Assembly (NCBI GenBank): GCA_002382805.1
Contig: DGAD01000006.1
Coordinates: 100,207 to 164,206, forward strand
Reading direction: 5' to 3'
Source: Clostridiales bacterium UBA4039
GTDB lineage: Bacteria; Bacillota; Clostridia; Lachnospirales; Vallitaleaceae
Length of the DNA: 64,000 nucleotides
Below the pieces are notes generated by a model, which was not told the DNA's origin, made no database searches, and saw nothing but the letters and a program-made list of their open reading frames with translations. This document shows, piece by piece, positions 9,547 through 19,681 of the stretch. Both the position numbers and the translations under genes were made by a program. The first letter of the stretch is position 1. Each line of letters opens with the position of its first letter.

Positions 9547-10549
9547 AAAAAGAATAATCCCCGTAGTATGTTTTGCTATACTATCCGTAATAATTCTTCT
9601 AAAAAATGAGCATACACGTATCCTTTCCCAATTACACTCTGTAAATCCGGGATGGATTGGTGTTGCTTTTTTCTTAATTCTTTTATATTGGGCATTTGAG
9701 GCCAAGTCTTTGCATTTATTTATAAAAGCTTATGATGCCGATTATGCCTACAAAAAAGTTTTTAAATTAGTGCTTTCTACTCAATTTTTTAATGGGATCA
9801 CCCCTTTTTCTACTGGCGGTCAACCTTTTCAAATATATGCCTTAAGCAAAGAGCCCAAATTCAACGTAAGCTACAGTACCAGTCTATCCACTCATAACTT
9901 TATTGTTTATCAAATCGCTCTCGTTCTTCTTGGTTTTTTTACTTTGATTTTTGGTCACTTTAGCTATGCAAAAGTATCGATGACAAATTCTGCCGGGATG
10001 TTTACCATCGTTGGGTTTATTCTTAATTTTATAATTATTATCGCGTTATGTACCATCGCCCTATCCTCAACCGCTTCCCAGTGTCTCATGAATTTTGTCC
10101 TTGCACTGATTAAACCTTTTTCAAACGAAGAAAAACACAAAAAACGACATAAAAAATGGAAATCGCATATTGCTGATTTCCACAATGAAATACATTACTT
10201 ATTAAAAAACAAACGTCTATTTATTTTTACTATCTTGTTAAACATGATGAAACTCATATGCTTTTACACTATTGCCTACTTTATTCTACTGTCGCTTGGA
10301 ATTTATCCCTCCAGCTTTTTTAGAATTATTCTTGCAAGCTCTTATGTAATGCTCATTACATCCATCGTTCCTTTACCTGGTGCTTCCGGTGGTGCAGAAG
10401 GCGGCTTCTTTTTAATCTTTGGCACCTTCTTAGTACACCATCATATCGCATCTGTTATTCTAATATGGCGCTTTATCACTTATTATCTTGGTTTAATCAT
10501 CGGTTTTATAACCTATACATTTTTCCATGGTCATAGGAACTACGCCTGA
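9527..10549 (+). CDS. Flippase-like membrane protein (UPF0104 / LPG synthase TM-domain family)
   Basis: A 340-residue polytopic protein with about eight hydrophobic segments. The conserved family segments are STQFFNGITPFSTGGQPFQ near residue 85 and SIVPLPGASGGAEGGFF near residue 285, which mark the lysylphosphatidylglycerol synthetase transmembrane-domain (AglD/UPF0104) family; the catalytic aminoacyl-transfer domain of MprF is absent. Such stand-alone domains are thought to move lipids across the membrane. The start overlaps the upstream transferase by 20 bases, so it probably handles the glycolipid that the two enzymes make; that role is inference. The cassette ends 8 bases before the convergent citrate synthase gene. 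Confidence 0.75.
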   Translation: MKHVLNKKRIIPVVCFAILSVIILLKNEHTRILSQLHSVNPGWIGVAFFLILLYWAFEAKSLHLFIKAYDADYAYKKVFKLVLSTQFFNGITPFSTGGQPFQIYALSKEPKFNVSYSTSLSTHNFIVYQIALVLLGFFTLIFGHFSYAKVSMTNSAGMFTIVGFILNFIIIIALCTIALSSTASQCLMNFVLALIKPFSNEEKHKKRHKKWKSHIADFHNEIHYLLKNKRLFIFTILLNMMKLICFYTIAYFILLSLGIYPSSFFRIILASSYVMLITSIVPLPGASGGAEGGFFLIFGTFLVHHHIASVILIWRFITYYLGLIIGFITYTFFHGHRNYA

Positions 10550-10557
10550 TATATAAT

Positions 10558-11913
10558 CTATCGTTCATCCAAAGGAGTATATTCTCGTCTCTTTGCGACA
10601 GATCGATATGCAGGTCGAATAATTTTACTTCCATTATTCAGTTCTTCAATCCGATGTGCACACCAGCCCACAGTTCTAGAAATTGCAAACAGCGGTGTGT
10701 ACAATTCTCTCGGAATTCCCAACATTCGATATACAAACCCTGAATAAAAGTCTACGTTGGCACTAACGCCTTTGTACATTTTCTTTTTCTCACTGATAAT
10801 CTTGGGAGCAAGGCCTTCCACTCGACTATATAGATTAAATTCATCCGTTAAGCCTTTTTCTTTTGCCAACGCTTCCACGTACTCTTTAAAAATGACCGCT
10901 CTTGGGTCAGACAAAGAATATACCGCATGTCCAATTCCATATACCAATCCCTGCTTATCAAACGCTTTCTTTTCTAATAAACGCTCAATATAGTCTGATA
11001 TCTGTGCATCATCTTCCCAATCTACAACTTCTGTTTTAAGGTCTTCTAACATATCAGCCACCTTAATATTAGCGCCTCCATGTCTTGGTCCTTTTAATGA
11101 GCCTATAGCTGCTGCTATGGTTGAATAGGTGTCTGTTCCTGACGATGTTACTACATGGGTTGTAAAGCTCGAGTTATTACCTCCACCGTGCTCCGCATGG
11201 AGTACAAGTGCTAAGTCTAAAAGTTGTGCTTCTAGGGGTGTGTATTCATTATTATGTCTAAGCATATACAAGATATTCTCAGCCGTACTCAAATCCGTTC
11301 TCGGAGAATGAATAACCAAACTACTTTTTCCTTGATAATACTGGCATGATTGATATCCATATACAGCTAATAACGGCATTGTGGATATCAAGCGCAATGA
11401 TTGCTTAATAATATTATCAATACTGATATCATCTGGATTGTCATCAAATGTATATAACGCAAGAACACTTCGTGCCAATACATTCATCATATCTTTACTT
11501 GGCAATCCCATAATCATGTCACGAATAAAACCTTCCGGTAATATACGATATTCACCAATGACTTCAGAAAATTTATCTAACTCCGCCTTCGAAGGAAGAT
11601 CTCCCATCAAAAGCAAGTATGCTGTTTCTTCAAAACCTAATCTTTGGTCCTTTCGGAATCCGTTAACCAAATCATCAATATCAATTCCACGATAAATCAA
11701 CTGTCCCGGTTGCGGCACAGTTTCACCTTCATCAATAATGTACGAGTGAACTTCACCAATACGAGTTAACCCTGCAAGAACGCCCTTGCCTGATAATTCT
11801 CGCAAACCTCTTTTTACTTCATAACGCCCATATAATCCTTGATCAATCACATCAGCTTCTTGTGCAAGCCCACTCCATTTTGCAATTAAGTCTGAATAAT
11901 CTTTCATGTTCAC
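10558..11913 (-). CDS. gltA: Citrate synthase
   Basis: A 451-residue citrate (Si)-synthase that condenses oxaloacetate and acetyl-CoA. Active-site features are visible: HAEHGGGNNSSFTTHVV near residue 235, GSLKGPRHGGANIKV near 270, YGIGHAVYSLSDPRA with the second catalytic His near 325, and NVDFYSGFVYRMLGIP with the catalytic Asp near 390. It is longer than the usual 370-430 residues because of an N-terminal extension of about 50 residues, common in clostridial forms. A 2-methylcitrate synthase is the main alternative. Aconitase lies 25 kb away on the same strand, giving the first two steps of an oxidative citrate branch. Confidence 0.88.
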   Translation of the reverse strand: MNMKDYSDLIAKWSGLAQEADVIDQGLYGRYEVKRGLRELSGKGVLAGLTRIGEVHSYIIDEGETVPQPGQLIYRGIDIDDLVNGFRKDQRLGFEETAYLLLMGDLPSKAELDKFSEVIGEYRILPEGFIRDMIMGLPSKDMMNVLARSVLALYTFDDNPDDISIDNIIKQSLRLISTMPLLAVYGYQSCQYYQGKSSLVIHSPRTDLSTAENILYMLRHNNEYTPLEAQLLDLALVLHAEHGGGNNSSFTTHVVTSSGTDTYSTIAAAIGSLKGPRHGGANIKVADMLEDLKTEVVDWEDDAQISDYIERLLEKKAFDKQGLVYGIGHAVYSLSDPRAVIFKEYVEALAKEKGLTDEFNLYSRVEGLAPKIISEKKKMYKGVSANVDFYSGFVYRMLGIPRELYTPLFAISRTVGWCAHRIEELNNGSKIIRPAYRSVAKRREYTPLDER

Positions 11914-12028
11914 ACCTGACTTTCTCTAATTAGAGTATTAACATATCTTAACTATAATAGCATTTTTACAAGCAAAAGTCAATATTTCAGCATGTTACAG
12001 GGGTTATAAAGTTGTTTGATATTTGCAA

Positions 12029-13165
12029 TTAAATTTCGTATATAATTTTTTTGATAGTTATATTTAGCGTATCTGCATTTATCAAGTTCAATTGTTGCAA
12101 ATCTTCAACACGTCTTCCTTTTTCAATAATTTTTACAATGGGGCGCAAAGGATTATCTGCATTATATCCTGTGACCACAGCTTTTTGACTGTTAGAGAGT
12201 AAAACCAATGTTCCCATAGGGAAAGGAACAATTCGCCGAACAAATAGATTGGCAATCTCAAAATCAAAAATCCGCCCATTTCCCGCATTTCCCATAATGT
12301 ATTCAATAGCTTCGTTTGGGGGAACAACTTTTCCCAGGTGTCCGGATGTCATTTTATCATATACATTGGCTACATGAATAATTCGTGCATTAATATGAAT
12401 CTGCTCTTCTCGTATACCTAAAGGATATCCACTACCATCGTTACATTCATGATGTTCTAAGACACCCATTCGCGAACCAACACTTAGCATCGTATTTTCC
12501 TTTAAAAAATCGTTGCCCAGTTTACAGTGGCGTCGATAACTTTCTTTTTGTTCTTCCGAAAAGTCCGATCGATAATGAATGAGTTCTTTATCAATAAAAG
12601 CAAGTCCAATATCATGCATCATGGCACCAATTGCCAAATCTTTAAGCATCTTTTCATCCATTTTCATTGATATTCCAATCAGAATGGACAAGACGGTTAC
12701 TTGAATGGAGTGCTGATATACAAATGACTGCATGTTCTTTATATCTACAAGCCCCACCATTACATCCTTGTTATGTATAATGTCACCCATCATCTCATTG
12801 ATTATCTGCTCTATGCTTTGAAAATACTTTTGGTCAACCATCAGGCGAAGGCGTCGATTCATTTGCGCCTGTTCAGATTTAAGGGTTTGAATGGTTCTTT
12901 CAACTTCTTTACGAATCGCTTCAAAAACAGTTTTTATTTCTTTTACTGCCAAATGACGAAGTTCTGGTCGTATGACATCTTTAATTTCTCCAACACTATA
13001 ATCGTCTGCGATATGCACCGCATATACTTGGTTCACTTTCAGTTTATCAATCAACGACTCGGTCAGCTCAATGCCATGATTTAATAGAACACGGCCTTCC
13101 TCATCGTAAATACTTTTCGCTAATAGCGATCCTTCTTTTATTGAGCCAATAGGCACTAGTCGCAT
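12029..13165 (-). CDS. HD-GYP domain protein, probable c-di-GMP phosphodiesterase
   Basis: A 378-residue cytoplasmic protein. Residues 1-60 look like the small DUF3391-like N-terminal part of stand-alone HD-GYP proteins. The HD-GYP domain spans about 140-340 and keeps the metal residues: HD at 184-185 in MMHDIGLAFID, HHE at 238-240, DGSGYP at 243-248 and HVANVYDKMTS. All diagnostic HD and GYP motifs are intact, so hydrolysis of cyclic di-GMP is likely. The gene starts 21 bases after the response regulator gene ends on the minus strand, so it may be cotranscribed with the two-component system. Confidence 0.85.
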   Translation of the reverse strand: MRLVPIGSIKEGSLLAKSIYDEEGRVLLNHGIELTESLIDKLKVNQVYAVHIADDYSVGEIKDVIRPELRHLAVKEIKTVFEAIRKEVERTIQTLKSEQAQMNRRLRLMVDQKYFQSIEQIINEMMGDIIHNKDVMVGLVDIKNMQSFVYQHSIQVTVLSILIGISMKMDEKMLKDLAIGAMMHDIGLAFIDKELIHYRSDFSEEQKESYRRHCKLGNDFLKENTMLSVGSRMGVLEHHECNDGSGYPLGIREEQIHINARIIHVANVYDKMTSGHLGKVVPPNEAIEYIMGNAGNGRIFDFEIANLFVRRIVPFPMGTLVLLSNSQKAVVTGYNADNPLRPIVKIIEKGRRVEDLQQLNLINADTLNITIKKIIYEI

Positions 13166-13185
13166 ACATACACCTCTTTATTTTT

Positions 13186-13875
13186 TTATAATCGATTAAA
13201 TCGATATCCCACTCCCCAAACCGTCTCTATAATTTTCGGCCGTGTATAATCTTTTTCTATTTTCTTTCGGATTTTTTGAACATATACAGGCACGGTTCCT
13301 ATATCTCCGTATTCATCCTCGCCCCATACACGTTCAAATATCGTTTGCTTGCTATGCACAATATCCGGATTTTTCATGAAAAAAAGAAGAATATCAAATT
13401 CAGTTGTTGTCATAATTACTTCTTTTTTATTCACATACACACGTCGAGACTCTTCATTAATCAGAACCCCATTATACTCGATTTCTCCTTGCTTTGATTT
13501 CATATTCAGCAAGCGGTCATACCTGGAAAGTTGATTTTTCACACGTGCAACAAGCTCGTTAGGGTTGAAAGGTTTGGTCATGTAATCATCCGCCCCAAGT
13601 TCAATGCCTTTGATTTTATCCATGTCATCACTACGTGCTGAAACCACAATAAATGGGATATTTAATTTATCGCGTATCATCATTAGTATATCATATCCAT
13701 TAACATTCGGCAGCATTATGTCAATAATAATCAGTTGATATTCTCCCGTCATCGCTTCTTTTAATCCTTTATGTCCATCGGTTTCAATATGGACCTCAAA
13801 CCCGTTCATTTCCAAAAAATCTTTTTCTAATGCTGCAATTTGTTGATCATCTTCAATAATCAGTATTTTATTCAT
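13186..13875 (-). CDS. OmpR/PhoB-family response regulator
   Basis: A 229-residue two-domain regulator. The receiver domain has the acidic pair ILIIEDDQQ, the phosphorylation site IIIDIMLP (Asp about residue 52), the switch Ser in VVSARSD and Lys in DDYMTKPFNPNEL. The C-terminal winged helix ends in TVWGVGYRFNRL, typical for OmpR-type DNA binding. It overlaps the histidine kinase gene by eight bases, so the pair is translationally coupled, with the HD-GYP gene downstream. The regulon cannot be inferred. Confidence 0.9.
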   Translation of the reverse strand: MNKILIIEDDQQIAALEKDFLEMNGFEVHIETDGHKGLKEAMTGEYQLIIIDIMLPNVNGYDILMMIRDKLNIPFIVVSARSDDMDKIKGIELGADDYMTKPFNPNELVARVKNQLSRYDRLLNMKSKQGEIEYNGVLINEESRRVYVNKKEVIMTTTEFDILLFFMKNPDIVHSKQTIFERVWGEDEYGDIGTVPVYVQKIRKKIEKDYTRPKIIETVWGVGYRFNRL

Positions 13876-15052
13876 CTTTATCCTCCTGTAGCTTTTGGTC
13901 CTTGAGCGTAAAGGTTATGGATGTACCTTTACCGACTTTTGATGACGCAAAAATTGTACCACCATGTGCTTGAACTAATTGTTTTGCTATAGATAATCCT
14001 AAGCCCGTACCTCCAATTTCTTTATTTCTCGAAATATCCTCTCGGAAAAACACATCAAAAATCTGCTCTAAATTCTCTTGGGAAACGCCTTGCCCATTAT
14101 CCGATATGGCCACTTTAACTCCATCTGGAATTTCTGTAGCATCAATATGAATCTTCGGCGTTTCTTTATTACCATACTTAATTGCATTGGACATAATGTT
14201 TGACATGATACGATAAACCATTTTTCCATCAATTGCTAATTGCATATCCTGGGATATATGTATTTCATAAGAAACCTCAACACCATTTTCCTCAAGTTCT
14301 AATTGTTTTTCAATAATAACATCCTGTAAAAATTCACAAATCGGCATTCGCGTAAATTCATACTGCATTTGATTGATATCCAGTTTTGAGAATAAAAATA
14401 AGTCATCAATAAGTTTATTGGTATACTGCGCATTGGATTCAATAATACTTAAATATTTTTCTCTCTTTTCATCCGTCGTTGCAACGCCTGATTGAATAGC
14501 ATCTACATAGCCTATAATTGATGTGATCGGTGTCTTTAAATCATGGGATATACCGGCAATGAGTTCCTTTCTGTTTTGCTCATAGCGTTCTTTTAGTTCC
14601 TCTGCTTCTTTTAGCTCAACGCTCATGCGATTAAAAGAAGCGATAAGGTCACCTACCATGTTAAACTGTTCTTCTTCAACGGTGAACCCATAATTTCCTT
14701 TTGAAATTTCTTCCACAGCAACTCTCAGTCTTTCTAATGGCTTCATCAAACGTTTACGCATATGTAAAGAAAATAACACAGTACTGACTTCTTTTAGGAT
14801 AATAACAGTACTAATCGTGATTAAAATGAACGCCGGAAAATTAAGCTCGAACAGTTTCATGACCGCAAAGAAAATCGCGCCTAAAACCGCTAGAAAGAAT
14901 ATAGGCACCCAGCGCAATATACGTTGTAGCCTTTCAAACTCGCGCATCGCCTGATAAATTTCTTTTTCACTAGGGGGGGTATTAAAAAAACCGCTAATGC
15001 GGATTGTATGAACAACTTTGTCTTTTTTTTGTTCCATTGATTTCACATCCAT
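13868..15052 (-). CDS. Sensor histidine kinase
   Basis: A 394-residue membrane kinase; an in-frame ATG at 15037 is an equally plausible start. Two transmembrane helices at about residues 45-65 and 70-92 are separated by only a few residues, so there is no extracellular sensor domain. A HAMP linker follows, then HisKA with AGISHDLKTPITSIIGY (phospho-His near 170), and HATPase_c with NIMSNAIKYG, DNGQGVSQ and GGTGLGLSIAKQLVQAHGG. The kinase probably senses membrane state or an internal signal. It is coupled to the response regulator by an eight-base overlap. Confidence 0.9.
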   Translation of the reverse strand: MDVKSMEQKKDKVVHTIRISGFFNTPPSEKEIYQAMREFERLQRILRWVPIFFLAVLGAIFFAVMKLFELNFPAFILITISTVIILKEVSTVLFSLHMRKRLMKPLERLRVAVEEISKGNYGFTVEEEQFNMVGDLIASFNRMSVELKEAEELKERYEQNRKELIAGISHDLKTPITSIIGYVDAIQSGVATTDEKREKYLSIIESNAQYTNKLIDDLFLFSKLDINQMQYEFTRMPICEFLQDVIIEKQLELEENGVEVSYEIHISQDMQLAIDGKMVYRIMSNIMSNAIKYGNKETPKIHIDATEIPDGVKVAISDNGQGVSQENLEQIFDVFFREDISRNKEIGGTGLGLSIAKQLVQAHGGTIFASSKVGKGTSITFTLKDQKLQEDKDE

Positions 15053-15146
15053 CTATCGATTTGTATAAATAATATCTTATACCTATTTTACTATATTAGC
15101 ACGTACAAATATACCCTTTATAAAAAAAGTATTAAAAATATATAAA

Positions 15147-15170
15147 AGAGGTACTCCATGGAATACCTCT
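15147..15170 (-). terminator. Rho-independent terminator after chemoreceptor gene
   Basis: Near-perfect inverted repeat AGAGGTA...TACCTCT followed on the minus strand by TTTTATATATTTTT. It lies just past the stop of the chemoreceptor gene. Confidence 0.6.
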
Positions 15171-15208
15171 TCTAATATTGACTCTATCATTTTATATTGT
15201 AATTCATC

Positions 15209-16984
15209 TTATATTGTAAATCGTTTCATAAGCTCATTGAGTCGATTGGAATTATCCGATACTTGCTTGGCTATCGCATCCAAATCTGAAATAATTTCTT
15301 TTTGCGTCATCATGCTCGCATTGATTTCTTCACTGGCCGCCGCATTTTCTTCTGTGACCGCCGATATTGATTGAATGGAATGAAGTGCCTCTTCTTTTGC
15401 ACTATTGATCCCTTCAAAAGAGACTTGTACTGACTTCACTTTTTCATTGGACTTCGCCGTAATCTCAGAAGTTTCTTCAAAAGTACTCTTTACATTATTC
15501 ATTTTTTCAAAAGCCTTCTTAATCGAATGATTTGAATAGTCCATATTCTCTTTTGAAGCCTCTACACTTTGTGTAACCAAATGAATAATGGTATTGATTT
15601 CTTTAGTCGAATTTGTTGTTTGCTCTGCCAACGAGCGAATCTCTGATGCAACAACCGCAAATCCTTTGCCTGCTTCCCCTGCCCGCGCTGCTTCAATTGA
15701 AGCATTTAAAGCCAATAGATTTGTTTGTCCTGCAATTCCTTCGATAACACTAATGATATCATTAATGCTTTTTGAATGTTCACTTAAATTTTCAATATCA
15801 TCATTGAGCTTTTGAATGACATCCAGCGTTGTATTAAACTCCTCAACAAGAGAACGTACAGATTCGTTTCCTGCTTCTTGACGACTAAATACTTTGTTGG
15901 ATAATTCCGACACTTCTTCTGCCAGCGTATTACTTTGAGCGATAAACGCATTCAAAGATTCCAAACTTGTCACACTTTCCTGAGCATCCTCTGCCTGCTC
16001 TTGCGCTCCTTGGGCAAACTCATCCACCGCATTAACTACGGTTACTGAGTTTTCTTTTGTAGTTGAGGATATTTGTGCCATGTCTTTAACATAAGTATTC
16101 AAGTTTGATGTAAACTGCAAGATTTCCTGAACCACTTCACGCAATTTTAAATTCAACGTATCTAAGGAACCTGCCATCACACCGATTTCATCTTTGCGTC
16201 GCGCCAACTTAGCCGTGTCTTGATCCATCTCAAAATTTAAATCTGAAACTTTTTGAAGGTTTTTTGTCATTTTTCGAATAGGCTTTGTTATCGTGATACT
16301 AAAAATAGTCGCACCAACAAAACCGAAAACAAGCATCGCTATAGCCATAACCACAACAACGCCTAAACTACTTCGAAGTTGCTCGCGATTATTTTGTCTT
16401 CTGACATCAATATAGGTTTCAATATCATCAACATAATTGCCTGTTCCAACAACCCAGCCAAAGGGTTCAAACAAATGTGTGTATCCTCTCTTGCGTTCCG
16501 CAACATCTGATCCTGCCTTTGGAAAATAGTAATCTGTATATCCACCTCCATTTTTAGCCGTCTCAATCATAAGCTGAATCATTTTTGTTCCGTGAGCATC
16601 GGTTAATTCTAACCGATTGGTCCCTTCTGCCTCGCCGCCTAGCAACACGATATTATTTCCCTCAAGATCATCCACCCAAAAGTATCCTTCCGGTCCATAT
16701 TTCGCATTACGAATCACATCTGCAGCAATGAGTTTTCCTTCTTGTTCACTAATAACACCAGCCTCAATTTGATTAACTATGCCATCTAGTTGCGTTATTA
16801 AGATTTCCACATGTTCGCTAAGCATTGCATCATATTGAGAATACATCACCGTCTCAAGCTCTGAAAGATTGTCATTCCCACTGCGCTGTAAAGCAAAAAA
16901 AGAAACGATGGCCAATACAGAAACAACACCTAAAATTAGCAAATTTGTAAACACTGTCAATTTGCCTCGAATTCCCATATACAT
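15209..16984 (-). CDS. Methyl-accepting chemotaxis protein with sCache_2 sensor
   Basis: A 591-residue chemoreceptor. Transmembrane helix at about residues 12-32, extracellular sCache_2 domain to about residue 190 (family stretch [16 protein letters not shown] and [18 protein letters not shown]), second helix about 208-232, HAMP to about 285, then a long cytoplasmic signalling coiled coil with the hairpin tip [35 protein letters not shown] sequence near residue 420. sCache_2 domains usually bind small organic acids. The gene is flanked by a terminator and is monocistronic. A second receptor of the same architecture is at 34109-35851. Confidence 0.9.
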   Translation of the reverse strand: MYMGIRGKLTVFTNLLILGVVSVLAIVSFFALQRSGNDNLSELETVMYSQYDAMLSEHVEILITQLDGIVNQIEAGVISEQEGKLIAADVIRNAKYGPEGYFWVDDLEGNNIVLLGGEAEGTNRLELTDAHGTKMIQLMIETAKNGGGYTDYYFPKAGSDVAERKRGYTHLFEPFGWVVGTGNYVDDIETYIDVRRQNNREQLRSSLGVVVVMAIAMLVFGFVGATIFSITITKPIRKMTKNLQKVSDLNFEMDQDTAKLARRKDEIGVMAGSLDTLNLKLREVVQEILQFTSNLNTYVKDMAQISSTTKENSVTVVNAVDEFAQGAQEQAEDAQESVTSLESLNAFIAQSNTLAEEVSELSNKVFSRQEAGNESVRSLVEEFNTTLDVIQKLNDDIENLSEHSKSINDIISVIEGIAGQTNLLALNASIEAARAGEAGKGFAVVASEIRSLAEQTTNSTKEINTIIHLVTQSVEASKENMDYSNHSIKKAFEKMNNVKSTFEETSEITAKSNEKVKSVQVSFEGINSAKEEALHSIQSISAVTEENAAASEEINASMMTQKEIISDLDAIAKQVSDNSNRLNELMKRFTI

Positions 16985-17090
16985 ACCTCCTTGTCTATAT
17001 CTTATTATACTCTTATTTTTGACTATATGCTAGAAAAAAGAGGCTACAGGTCCTTCGTCTTCGTAATTTATTAAAATCTAGTATAAAAAA

Positions 17091-17124
17091 AAGAACTGTA
17101 CATCACATGGTAACGTCAGTTCTT
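17091..17124 (-). terminator. Rho-independent terminator after small acidic gene
   Basis: Stem AAGAACTG / CAGTTCTT with a run of eight T on the minus strand, located 31 bases past the stop of the 50-residue gene. Confidence 0.6.
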
Positions 17125-17155
17125 CATCTTATATATTTAAATATTCTTAAGCACA

Positions 17156-17308
17156 TTACTTTTCGTTATTGTCTACCCATTCTTTTGCATCCTCAACCGC
17201 TTCTTCATGAGGAATATGAACATGGGTCTCTTCTTCATAACGTTCTGCATCTAATACTGCCTCAGTTCTATTTGCTCCTAAGTTTTTATCCTTACCAATG
17301 TCTTTCAT
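17156..17308 (-). CDS. Small acidic DUF3787-like protein (spore-associated family, tentative)
   Basis: A 50-residue acidic protein starting at the ATG at 17308, preceded by GAGGAGTGAT at good spacing, and ending before its own terminator. The C-terminal HEEAVEDAKEWVDNNEK matches my memory of the DUF3787 / CDIF630_02480-type small proteins of Clostridia, which have been linked to the spore surface. The central RTEAVLDAERYEEETHVHIP is highly charged and lacks hydrophobic segments. The ribosome site, compact size and dedicated terminator argue for a real gene. The spore link is family-level memory, not seen here. Confidence 0.6.
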   Translation of the reverse strand: MKDIGKDKNLGANRTEAVLDAERYEEETHVHIPHEEAVEDAKEWVDNNEK

Positions 17309-17412
17309 AATATCACTCCTCTACATTTATTTTACAATTATATAGTCTATCTACAGTATGCACTATTTTCTAATAATTGTCAATAGCAAGTGATAATGAT
17401 TGTTAATTAGCG

Positions 17413-18495
17413 TTAGTTATTTAAGTATCCTTCTGCTTTTAATAGTTCTGCAATAAGAACAGCTCCACCTGCCGCACCACGAAGGGTATTATGTGATAAA
17501 CAAACAAATTTATAGTCATATTGACGATCTTCGCGTAAGCGTCCTACTGTCACACCCATTCCTCGTTCATAGTCTCTATCTAAATGCGTCTGCGGACGGT
17601 TATCTTCTGTCATATATTTTATAAATTGTTTTGGAGCCAAAGGTAACTCTAACGCTTGAGGTCGACCAGAATATGTGTTCCATTTTTCAATGATTTGTTC
17701 TTTTGTCGGCTTTTTATCAAAATTAACAAATACCGCTGCCATGTGCCCATCTAAAACAGGTACACGTATGCACTGTGCTGAGATTAAAGGTTGGGTAGCA
17801 TCAACAATTTTATCGTCGATTATACTTCCCCAAATTTTTAAAGGCTCATTTTCACTTTTTTCTTCTTCGCCTCCAATAAACGGAATTATATTATCAAGCA
17901 TTTCCGGCCATGTATCAAAAGTTTTTCCAGCACCACTAATTGCTTGATAAGTGCATACAGAAATATCTTTTGGTCCAAACTCTTTTAAGGCACTAAGCGC
18001 AGGTACATAGCTTTGTATTGAACAATTTGGCTTTACGGCTATAAATCCTCTTTTTGTTCCCAAACGTTTTTTTTGCGCCTCAATAATTTGAATATGTGCA
18101 TTATTTACCTCTGGAATAACCATAGGCACATCTTGCGTCCCACGATGCGCTGAATTATTTGATATAACCGGCACTTCCGCTTTTGCATACGCCTCTTCCA
18201 ATGCTTTAATTTCATCTTTATTCATATCCACCGCACAAAAAACAAAATCTACTTCTTCCGCAACACCTTTGATATCCGTTGCATTTTTGACAATAATTTT
18301 TCCAATATGCTCTGGTATTTCCATGGATTGACTCCATCGATTACCTACAGCTTCTTTATATGTTTTCCCAACCGAACGAGGGCTTGCTGCAATCGTTGTC
18401 ACTTCAAACCATTCATGATCATGCAATAATGTAACAAAACGTTGCCCTACCATACCTGTCCCGCCAATAATTCCAACTTTTAATTTCTGACTCAT
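17413..18495 (-). CDS. asd: Aspartate-semialdehyde dehydrogenase
   Basis: A 360-residue enzyme that reduces aspartyl phosphate to aspartate semialdehyde in lysine, threonine and methionine synthesis. The N-terminal Rossmann motif is GIIGGTGMVGQRFV. The active-site cysteine lies in AVKPNCSIQSYVPAL (about residue 155) and the catalytic His in VPVLDGHMAAVFV (about 250). Length and the sequence around NPSSHRGTQD-equivalent (SNNSAHRGTQDVPMVIPE) place it in the archaeal/fungal-type branch found in many Clostridia, not the E. coli type. It appears monocistronic. Confidence 0.9.
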   Translation of the reverse strand: MSQKLKVGIIGGTGMVGQRFVTLLHDHEWFEVTTIAASPRSVGKTYKEAVGNRWSQSMEIPEHIGKIIVKNATDIKGVAEEVDFVFCAVDMNKDEIKALEEAYAKAEVPVISNNSAHRGTQDVPMVIPEVNNAHIQIIEAQKKRLGTKRGFIAVKPNCSIQSYVPALSALKEFGPKDISVCTYQAISGAGKTFDTWPEMLDNIIPFIGGEEEKSENEPLKIWGSIIDDKIVDATQPLISAQCIRVPVLDGHMAAVFVNFDKKPTKEQIIEKWNTYSGRPQALELPLAPKQFIKYMTEDNRPQTHLDRDYERGMGVTVGRLREDRQYDYKFVCLSHNTLRGAAGGAVLIAELLKAEGYLNN

Positions 18496-18590
18496 AATCT
18501 ACCTCTTTCCTACCTCTGTCTTCTTGGTGAAAACAATTGTTTTTCTGCTGTGGATATTCTATCATGAAACTAAAGTTGCGTCAATATTTT

Positions 18591-19658
18591 TTAACGGATT
18601 ATATGACGAAATCCATAGTCATCTTCTAGTTCACCTAATTGTATTCCCGTTACTAAGTCATATAGCTTCTGAGACACCTCTCCGATAAGGTTATTATTAA
18701 ATACATATTCCCTTCCTTGGTATACCAACGCACCTACAGGAGAAATAACTGCTGCAGTCCCTGTTCCAAAAGCTTCCGTTATTTGCCCTTGTTTTGCCGC
18801 ATTTATAATTTCATCAATACTGATTTTTCTCTCTTCAATAGAATATCCTAGGCTTTTAGCGATTTGAATCACGCTATCGCGTGTGTTTCCAGGTAAAATA
18901 CTACCACTTAGCTCTGGAGTAATCAAAACCCCCTCTTTTACGAAAAAAACATTCATTGTGCCTACTTCTTCTACATATTTATGTTCTTTACTATCTAGCC
19001 AAAGCACTTGAGAGCACCCTTGGCTTGAGGCTTTTTCCTGCGCCAACAGTCCAGCTCCGTAATTACCGCCGGTTTTAGCAAATCCAACGCCTCCGACACT
19101 TGCTCGAACGAACTCTTCTTCCACATGAATTTTTACCGGGTTAAGCCCCTCTTTGTAATAAGCTCCTACTGGCGACAGTATCACCATATACTTATATGTT
19201 GTCGCTGGATGTACTTTTAAAGATGCATCGGTAGCAAATACAAATGGGCGTATATATAAGGCCGTTCCTGGATCATTGGGAATCCAACGTCGATCTACTT
19301 TCACTAATGCTTCAATACTATGTATAAAATCTTCGACCGGAATCTCTGGTATACATAAACGTCTGTTCGATGCATTTAGACGCTTAGCATTATACTCTGG
19401 GCGAAACAGATAAACCTCCTCACCTTTTCCTTTATAGGCTTTTAATCCTTCAAAGGTTTCCTGTCCATAGTGTAGCACCATCATTGAAGGGTCAAACGCT
19501 ATCGGTCCGTAAGGTACGATTTTAGCATTGTGCCACCCCTTCTGCTTGGAATAGTCCATCATAAACATGTGGTCGGTAAAAATAGTACCAAACCCTAAAT
19601 TATCCGGATTTGGTATCTCTTTTAATACTTTTGATTTATTTATTTCAATTGATATCAT
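18591..19658 (-). CDS. ilvE: Branched-chain amino-acid aminotransferase
   Basis: A 355-residue class IV PLP aminotransferase of the long (BCAT type II) group, interconverting leucine, isoleucine and valine with their keto acids. Signature segments: MVLHYGQETFEGLKAYKG near residue 60, YIRPFVFATD near 125, the PLP lysine region GFAKTGGNYGAGLLAQ near 195, EVGTMNVFFV, SGSILPGNTRDSVIQIA and EAFGTGTAAVISPVG. All are well conserved. It sits downstream of a CheX-like gene with a 23-base gap, which may be fortuitous. Confidence 0.92.
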   Translation of the reverse strand: MISIEINKSKVLKEIPNPDNLGFGTIFTDHMFMMDYSKQKGWHNAKIVPYGPIAFDPSMMVLHYGQETFEGLKAYKGKGEEVYLFRPEYNAKRLNASNRRLCIPEIPVEDFIHSIEALVKVDRRWIPNDPGTALYIRPFVFATDASLKVHPATTYKYMVILSPVGAYYKEGLNPVKIHVEEEFVRASVGGVGFAKTGGNYGAGLLAQEKASSQGCSQVLWLDSKEHKYVEEVGTMNVFFVKEGVLITPELSGSILPGNTRDSVIQIAKSLGYSIEERKISIDEIINAAKQGQITEAFGTGTAAVISPVGALVYQGREYVFNNNLIGEVSQKLYDLVTGIQLGELEDDYGFRHIIR

Positions 19659-19681
19659 GTTATATCCTTTCCATAATGTTT

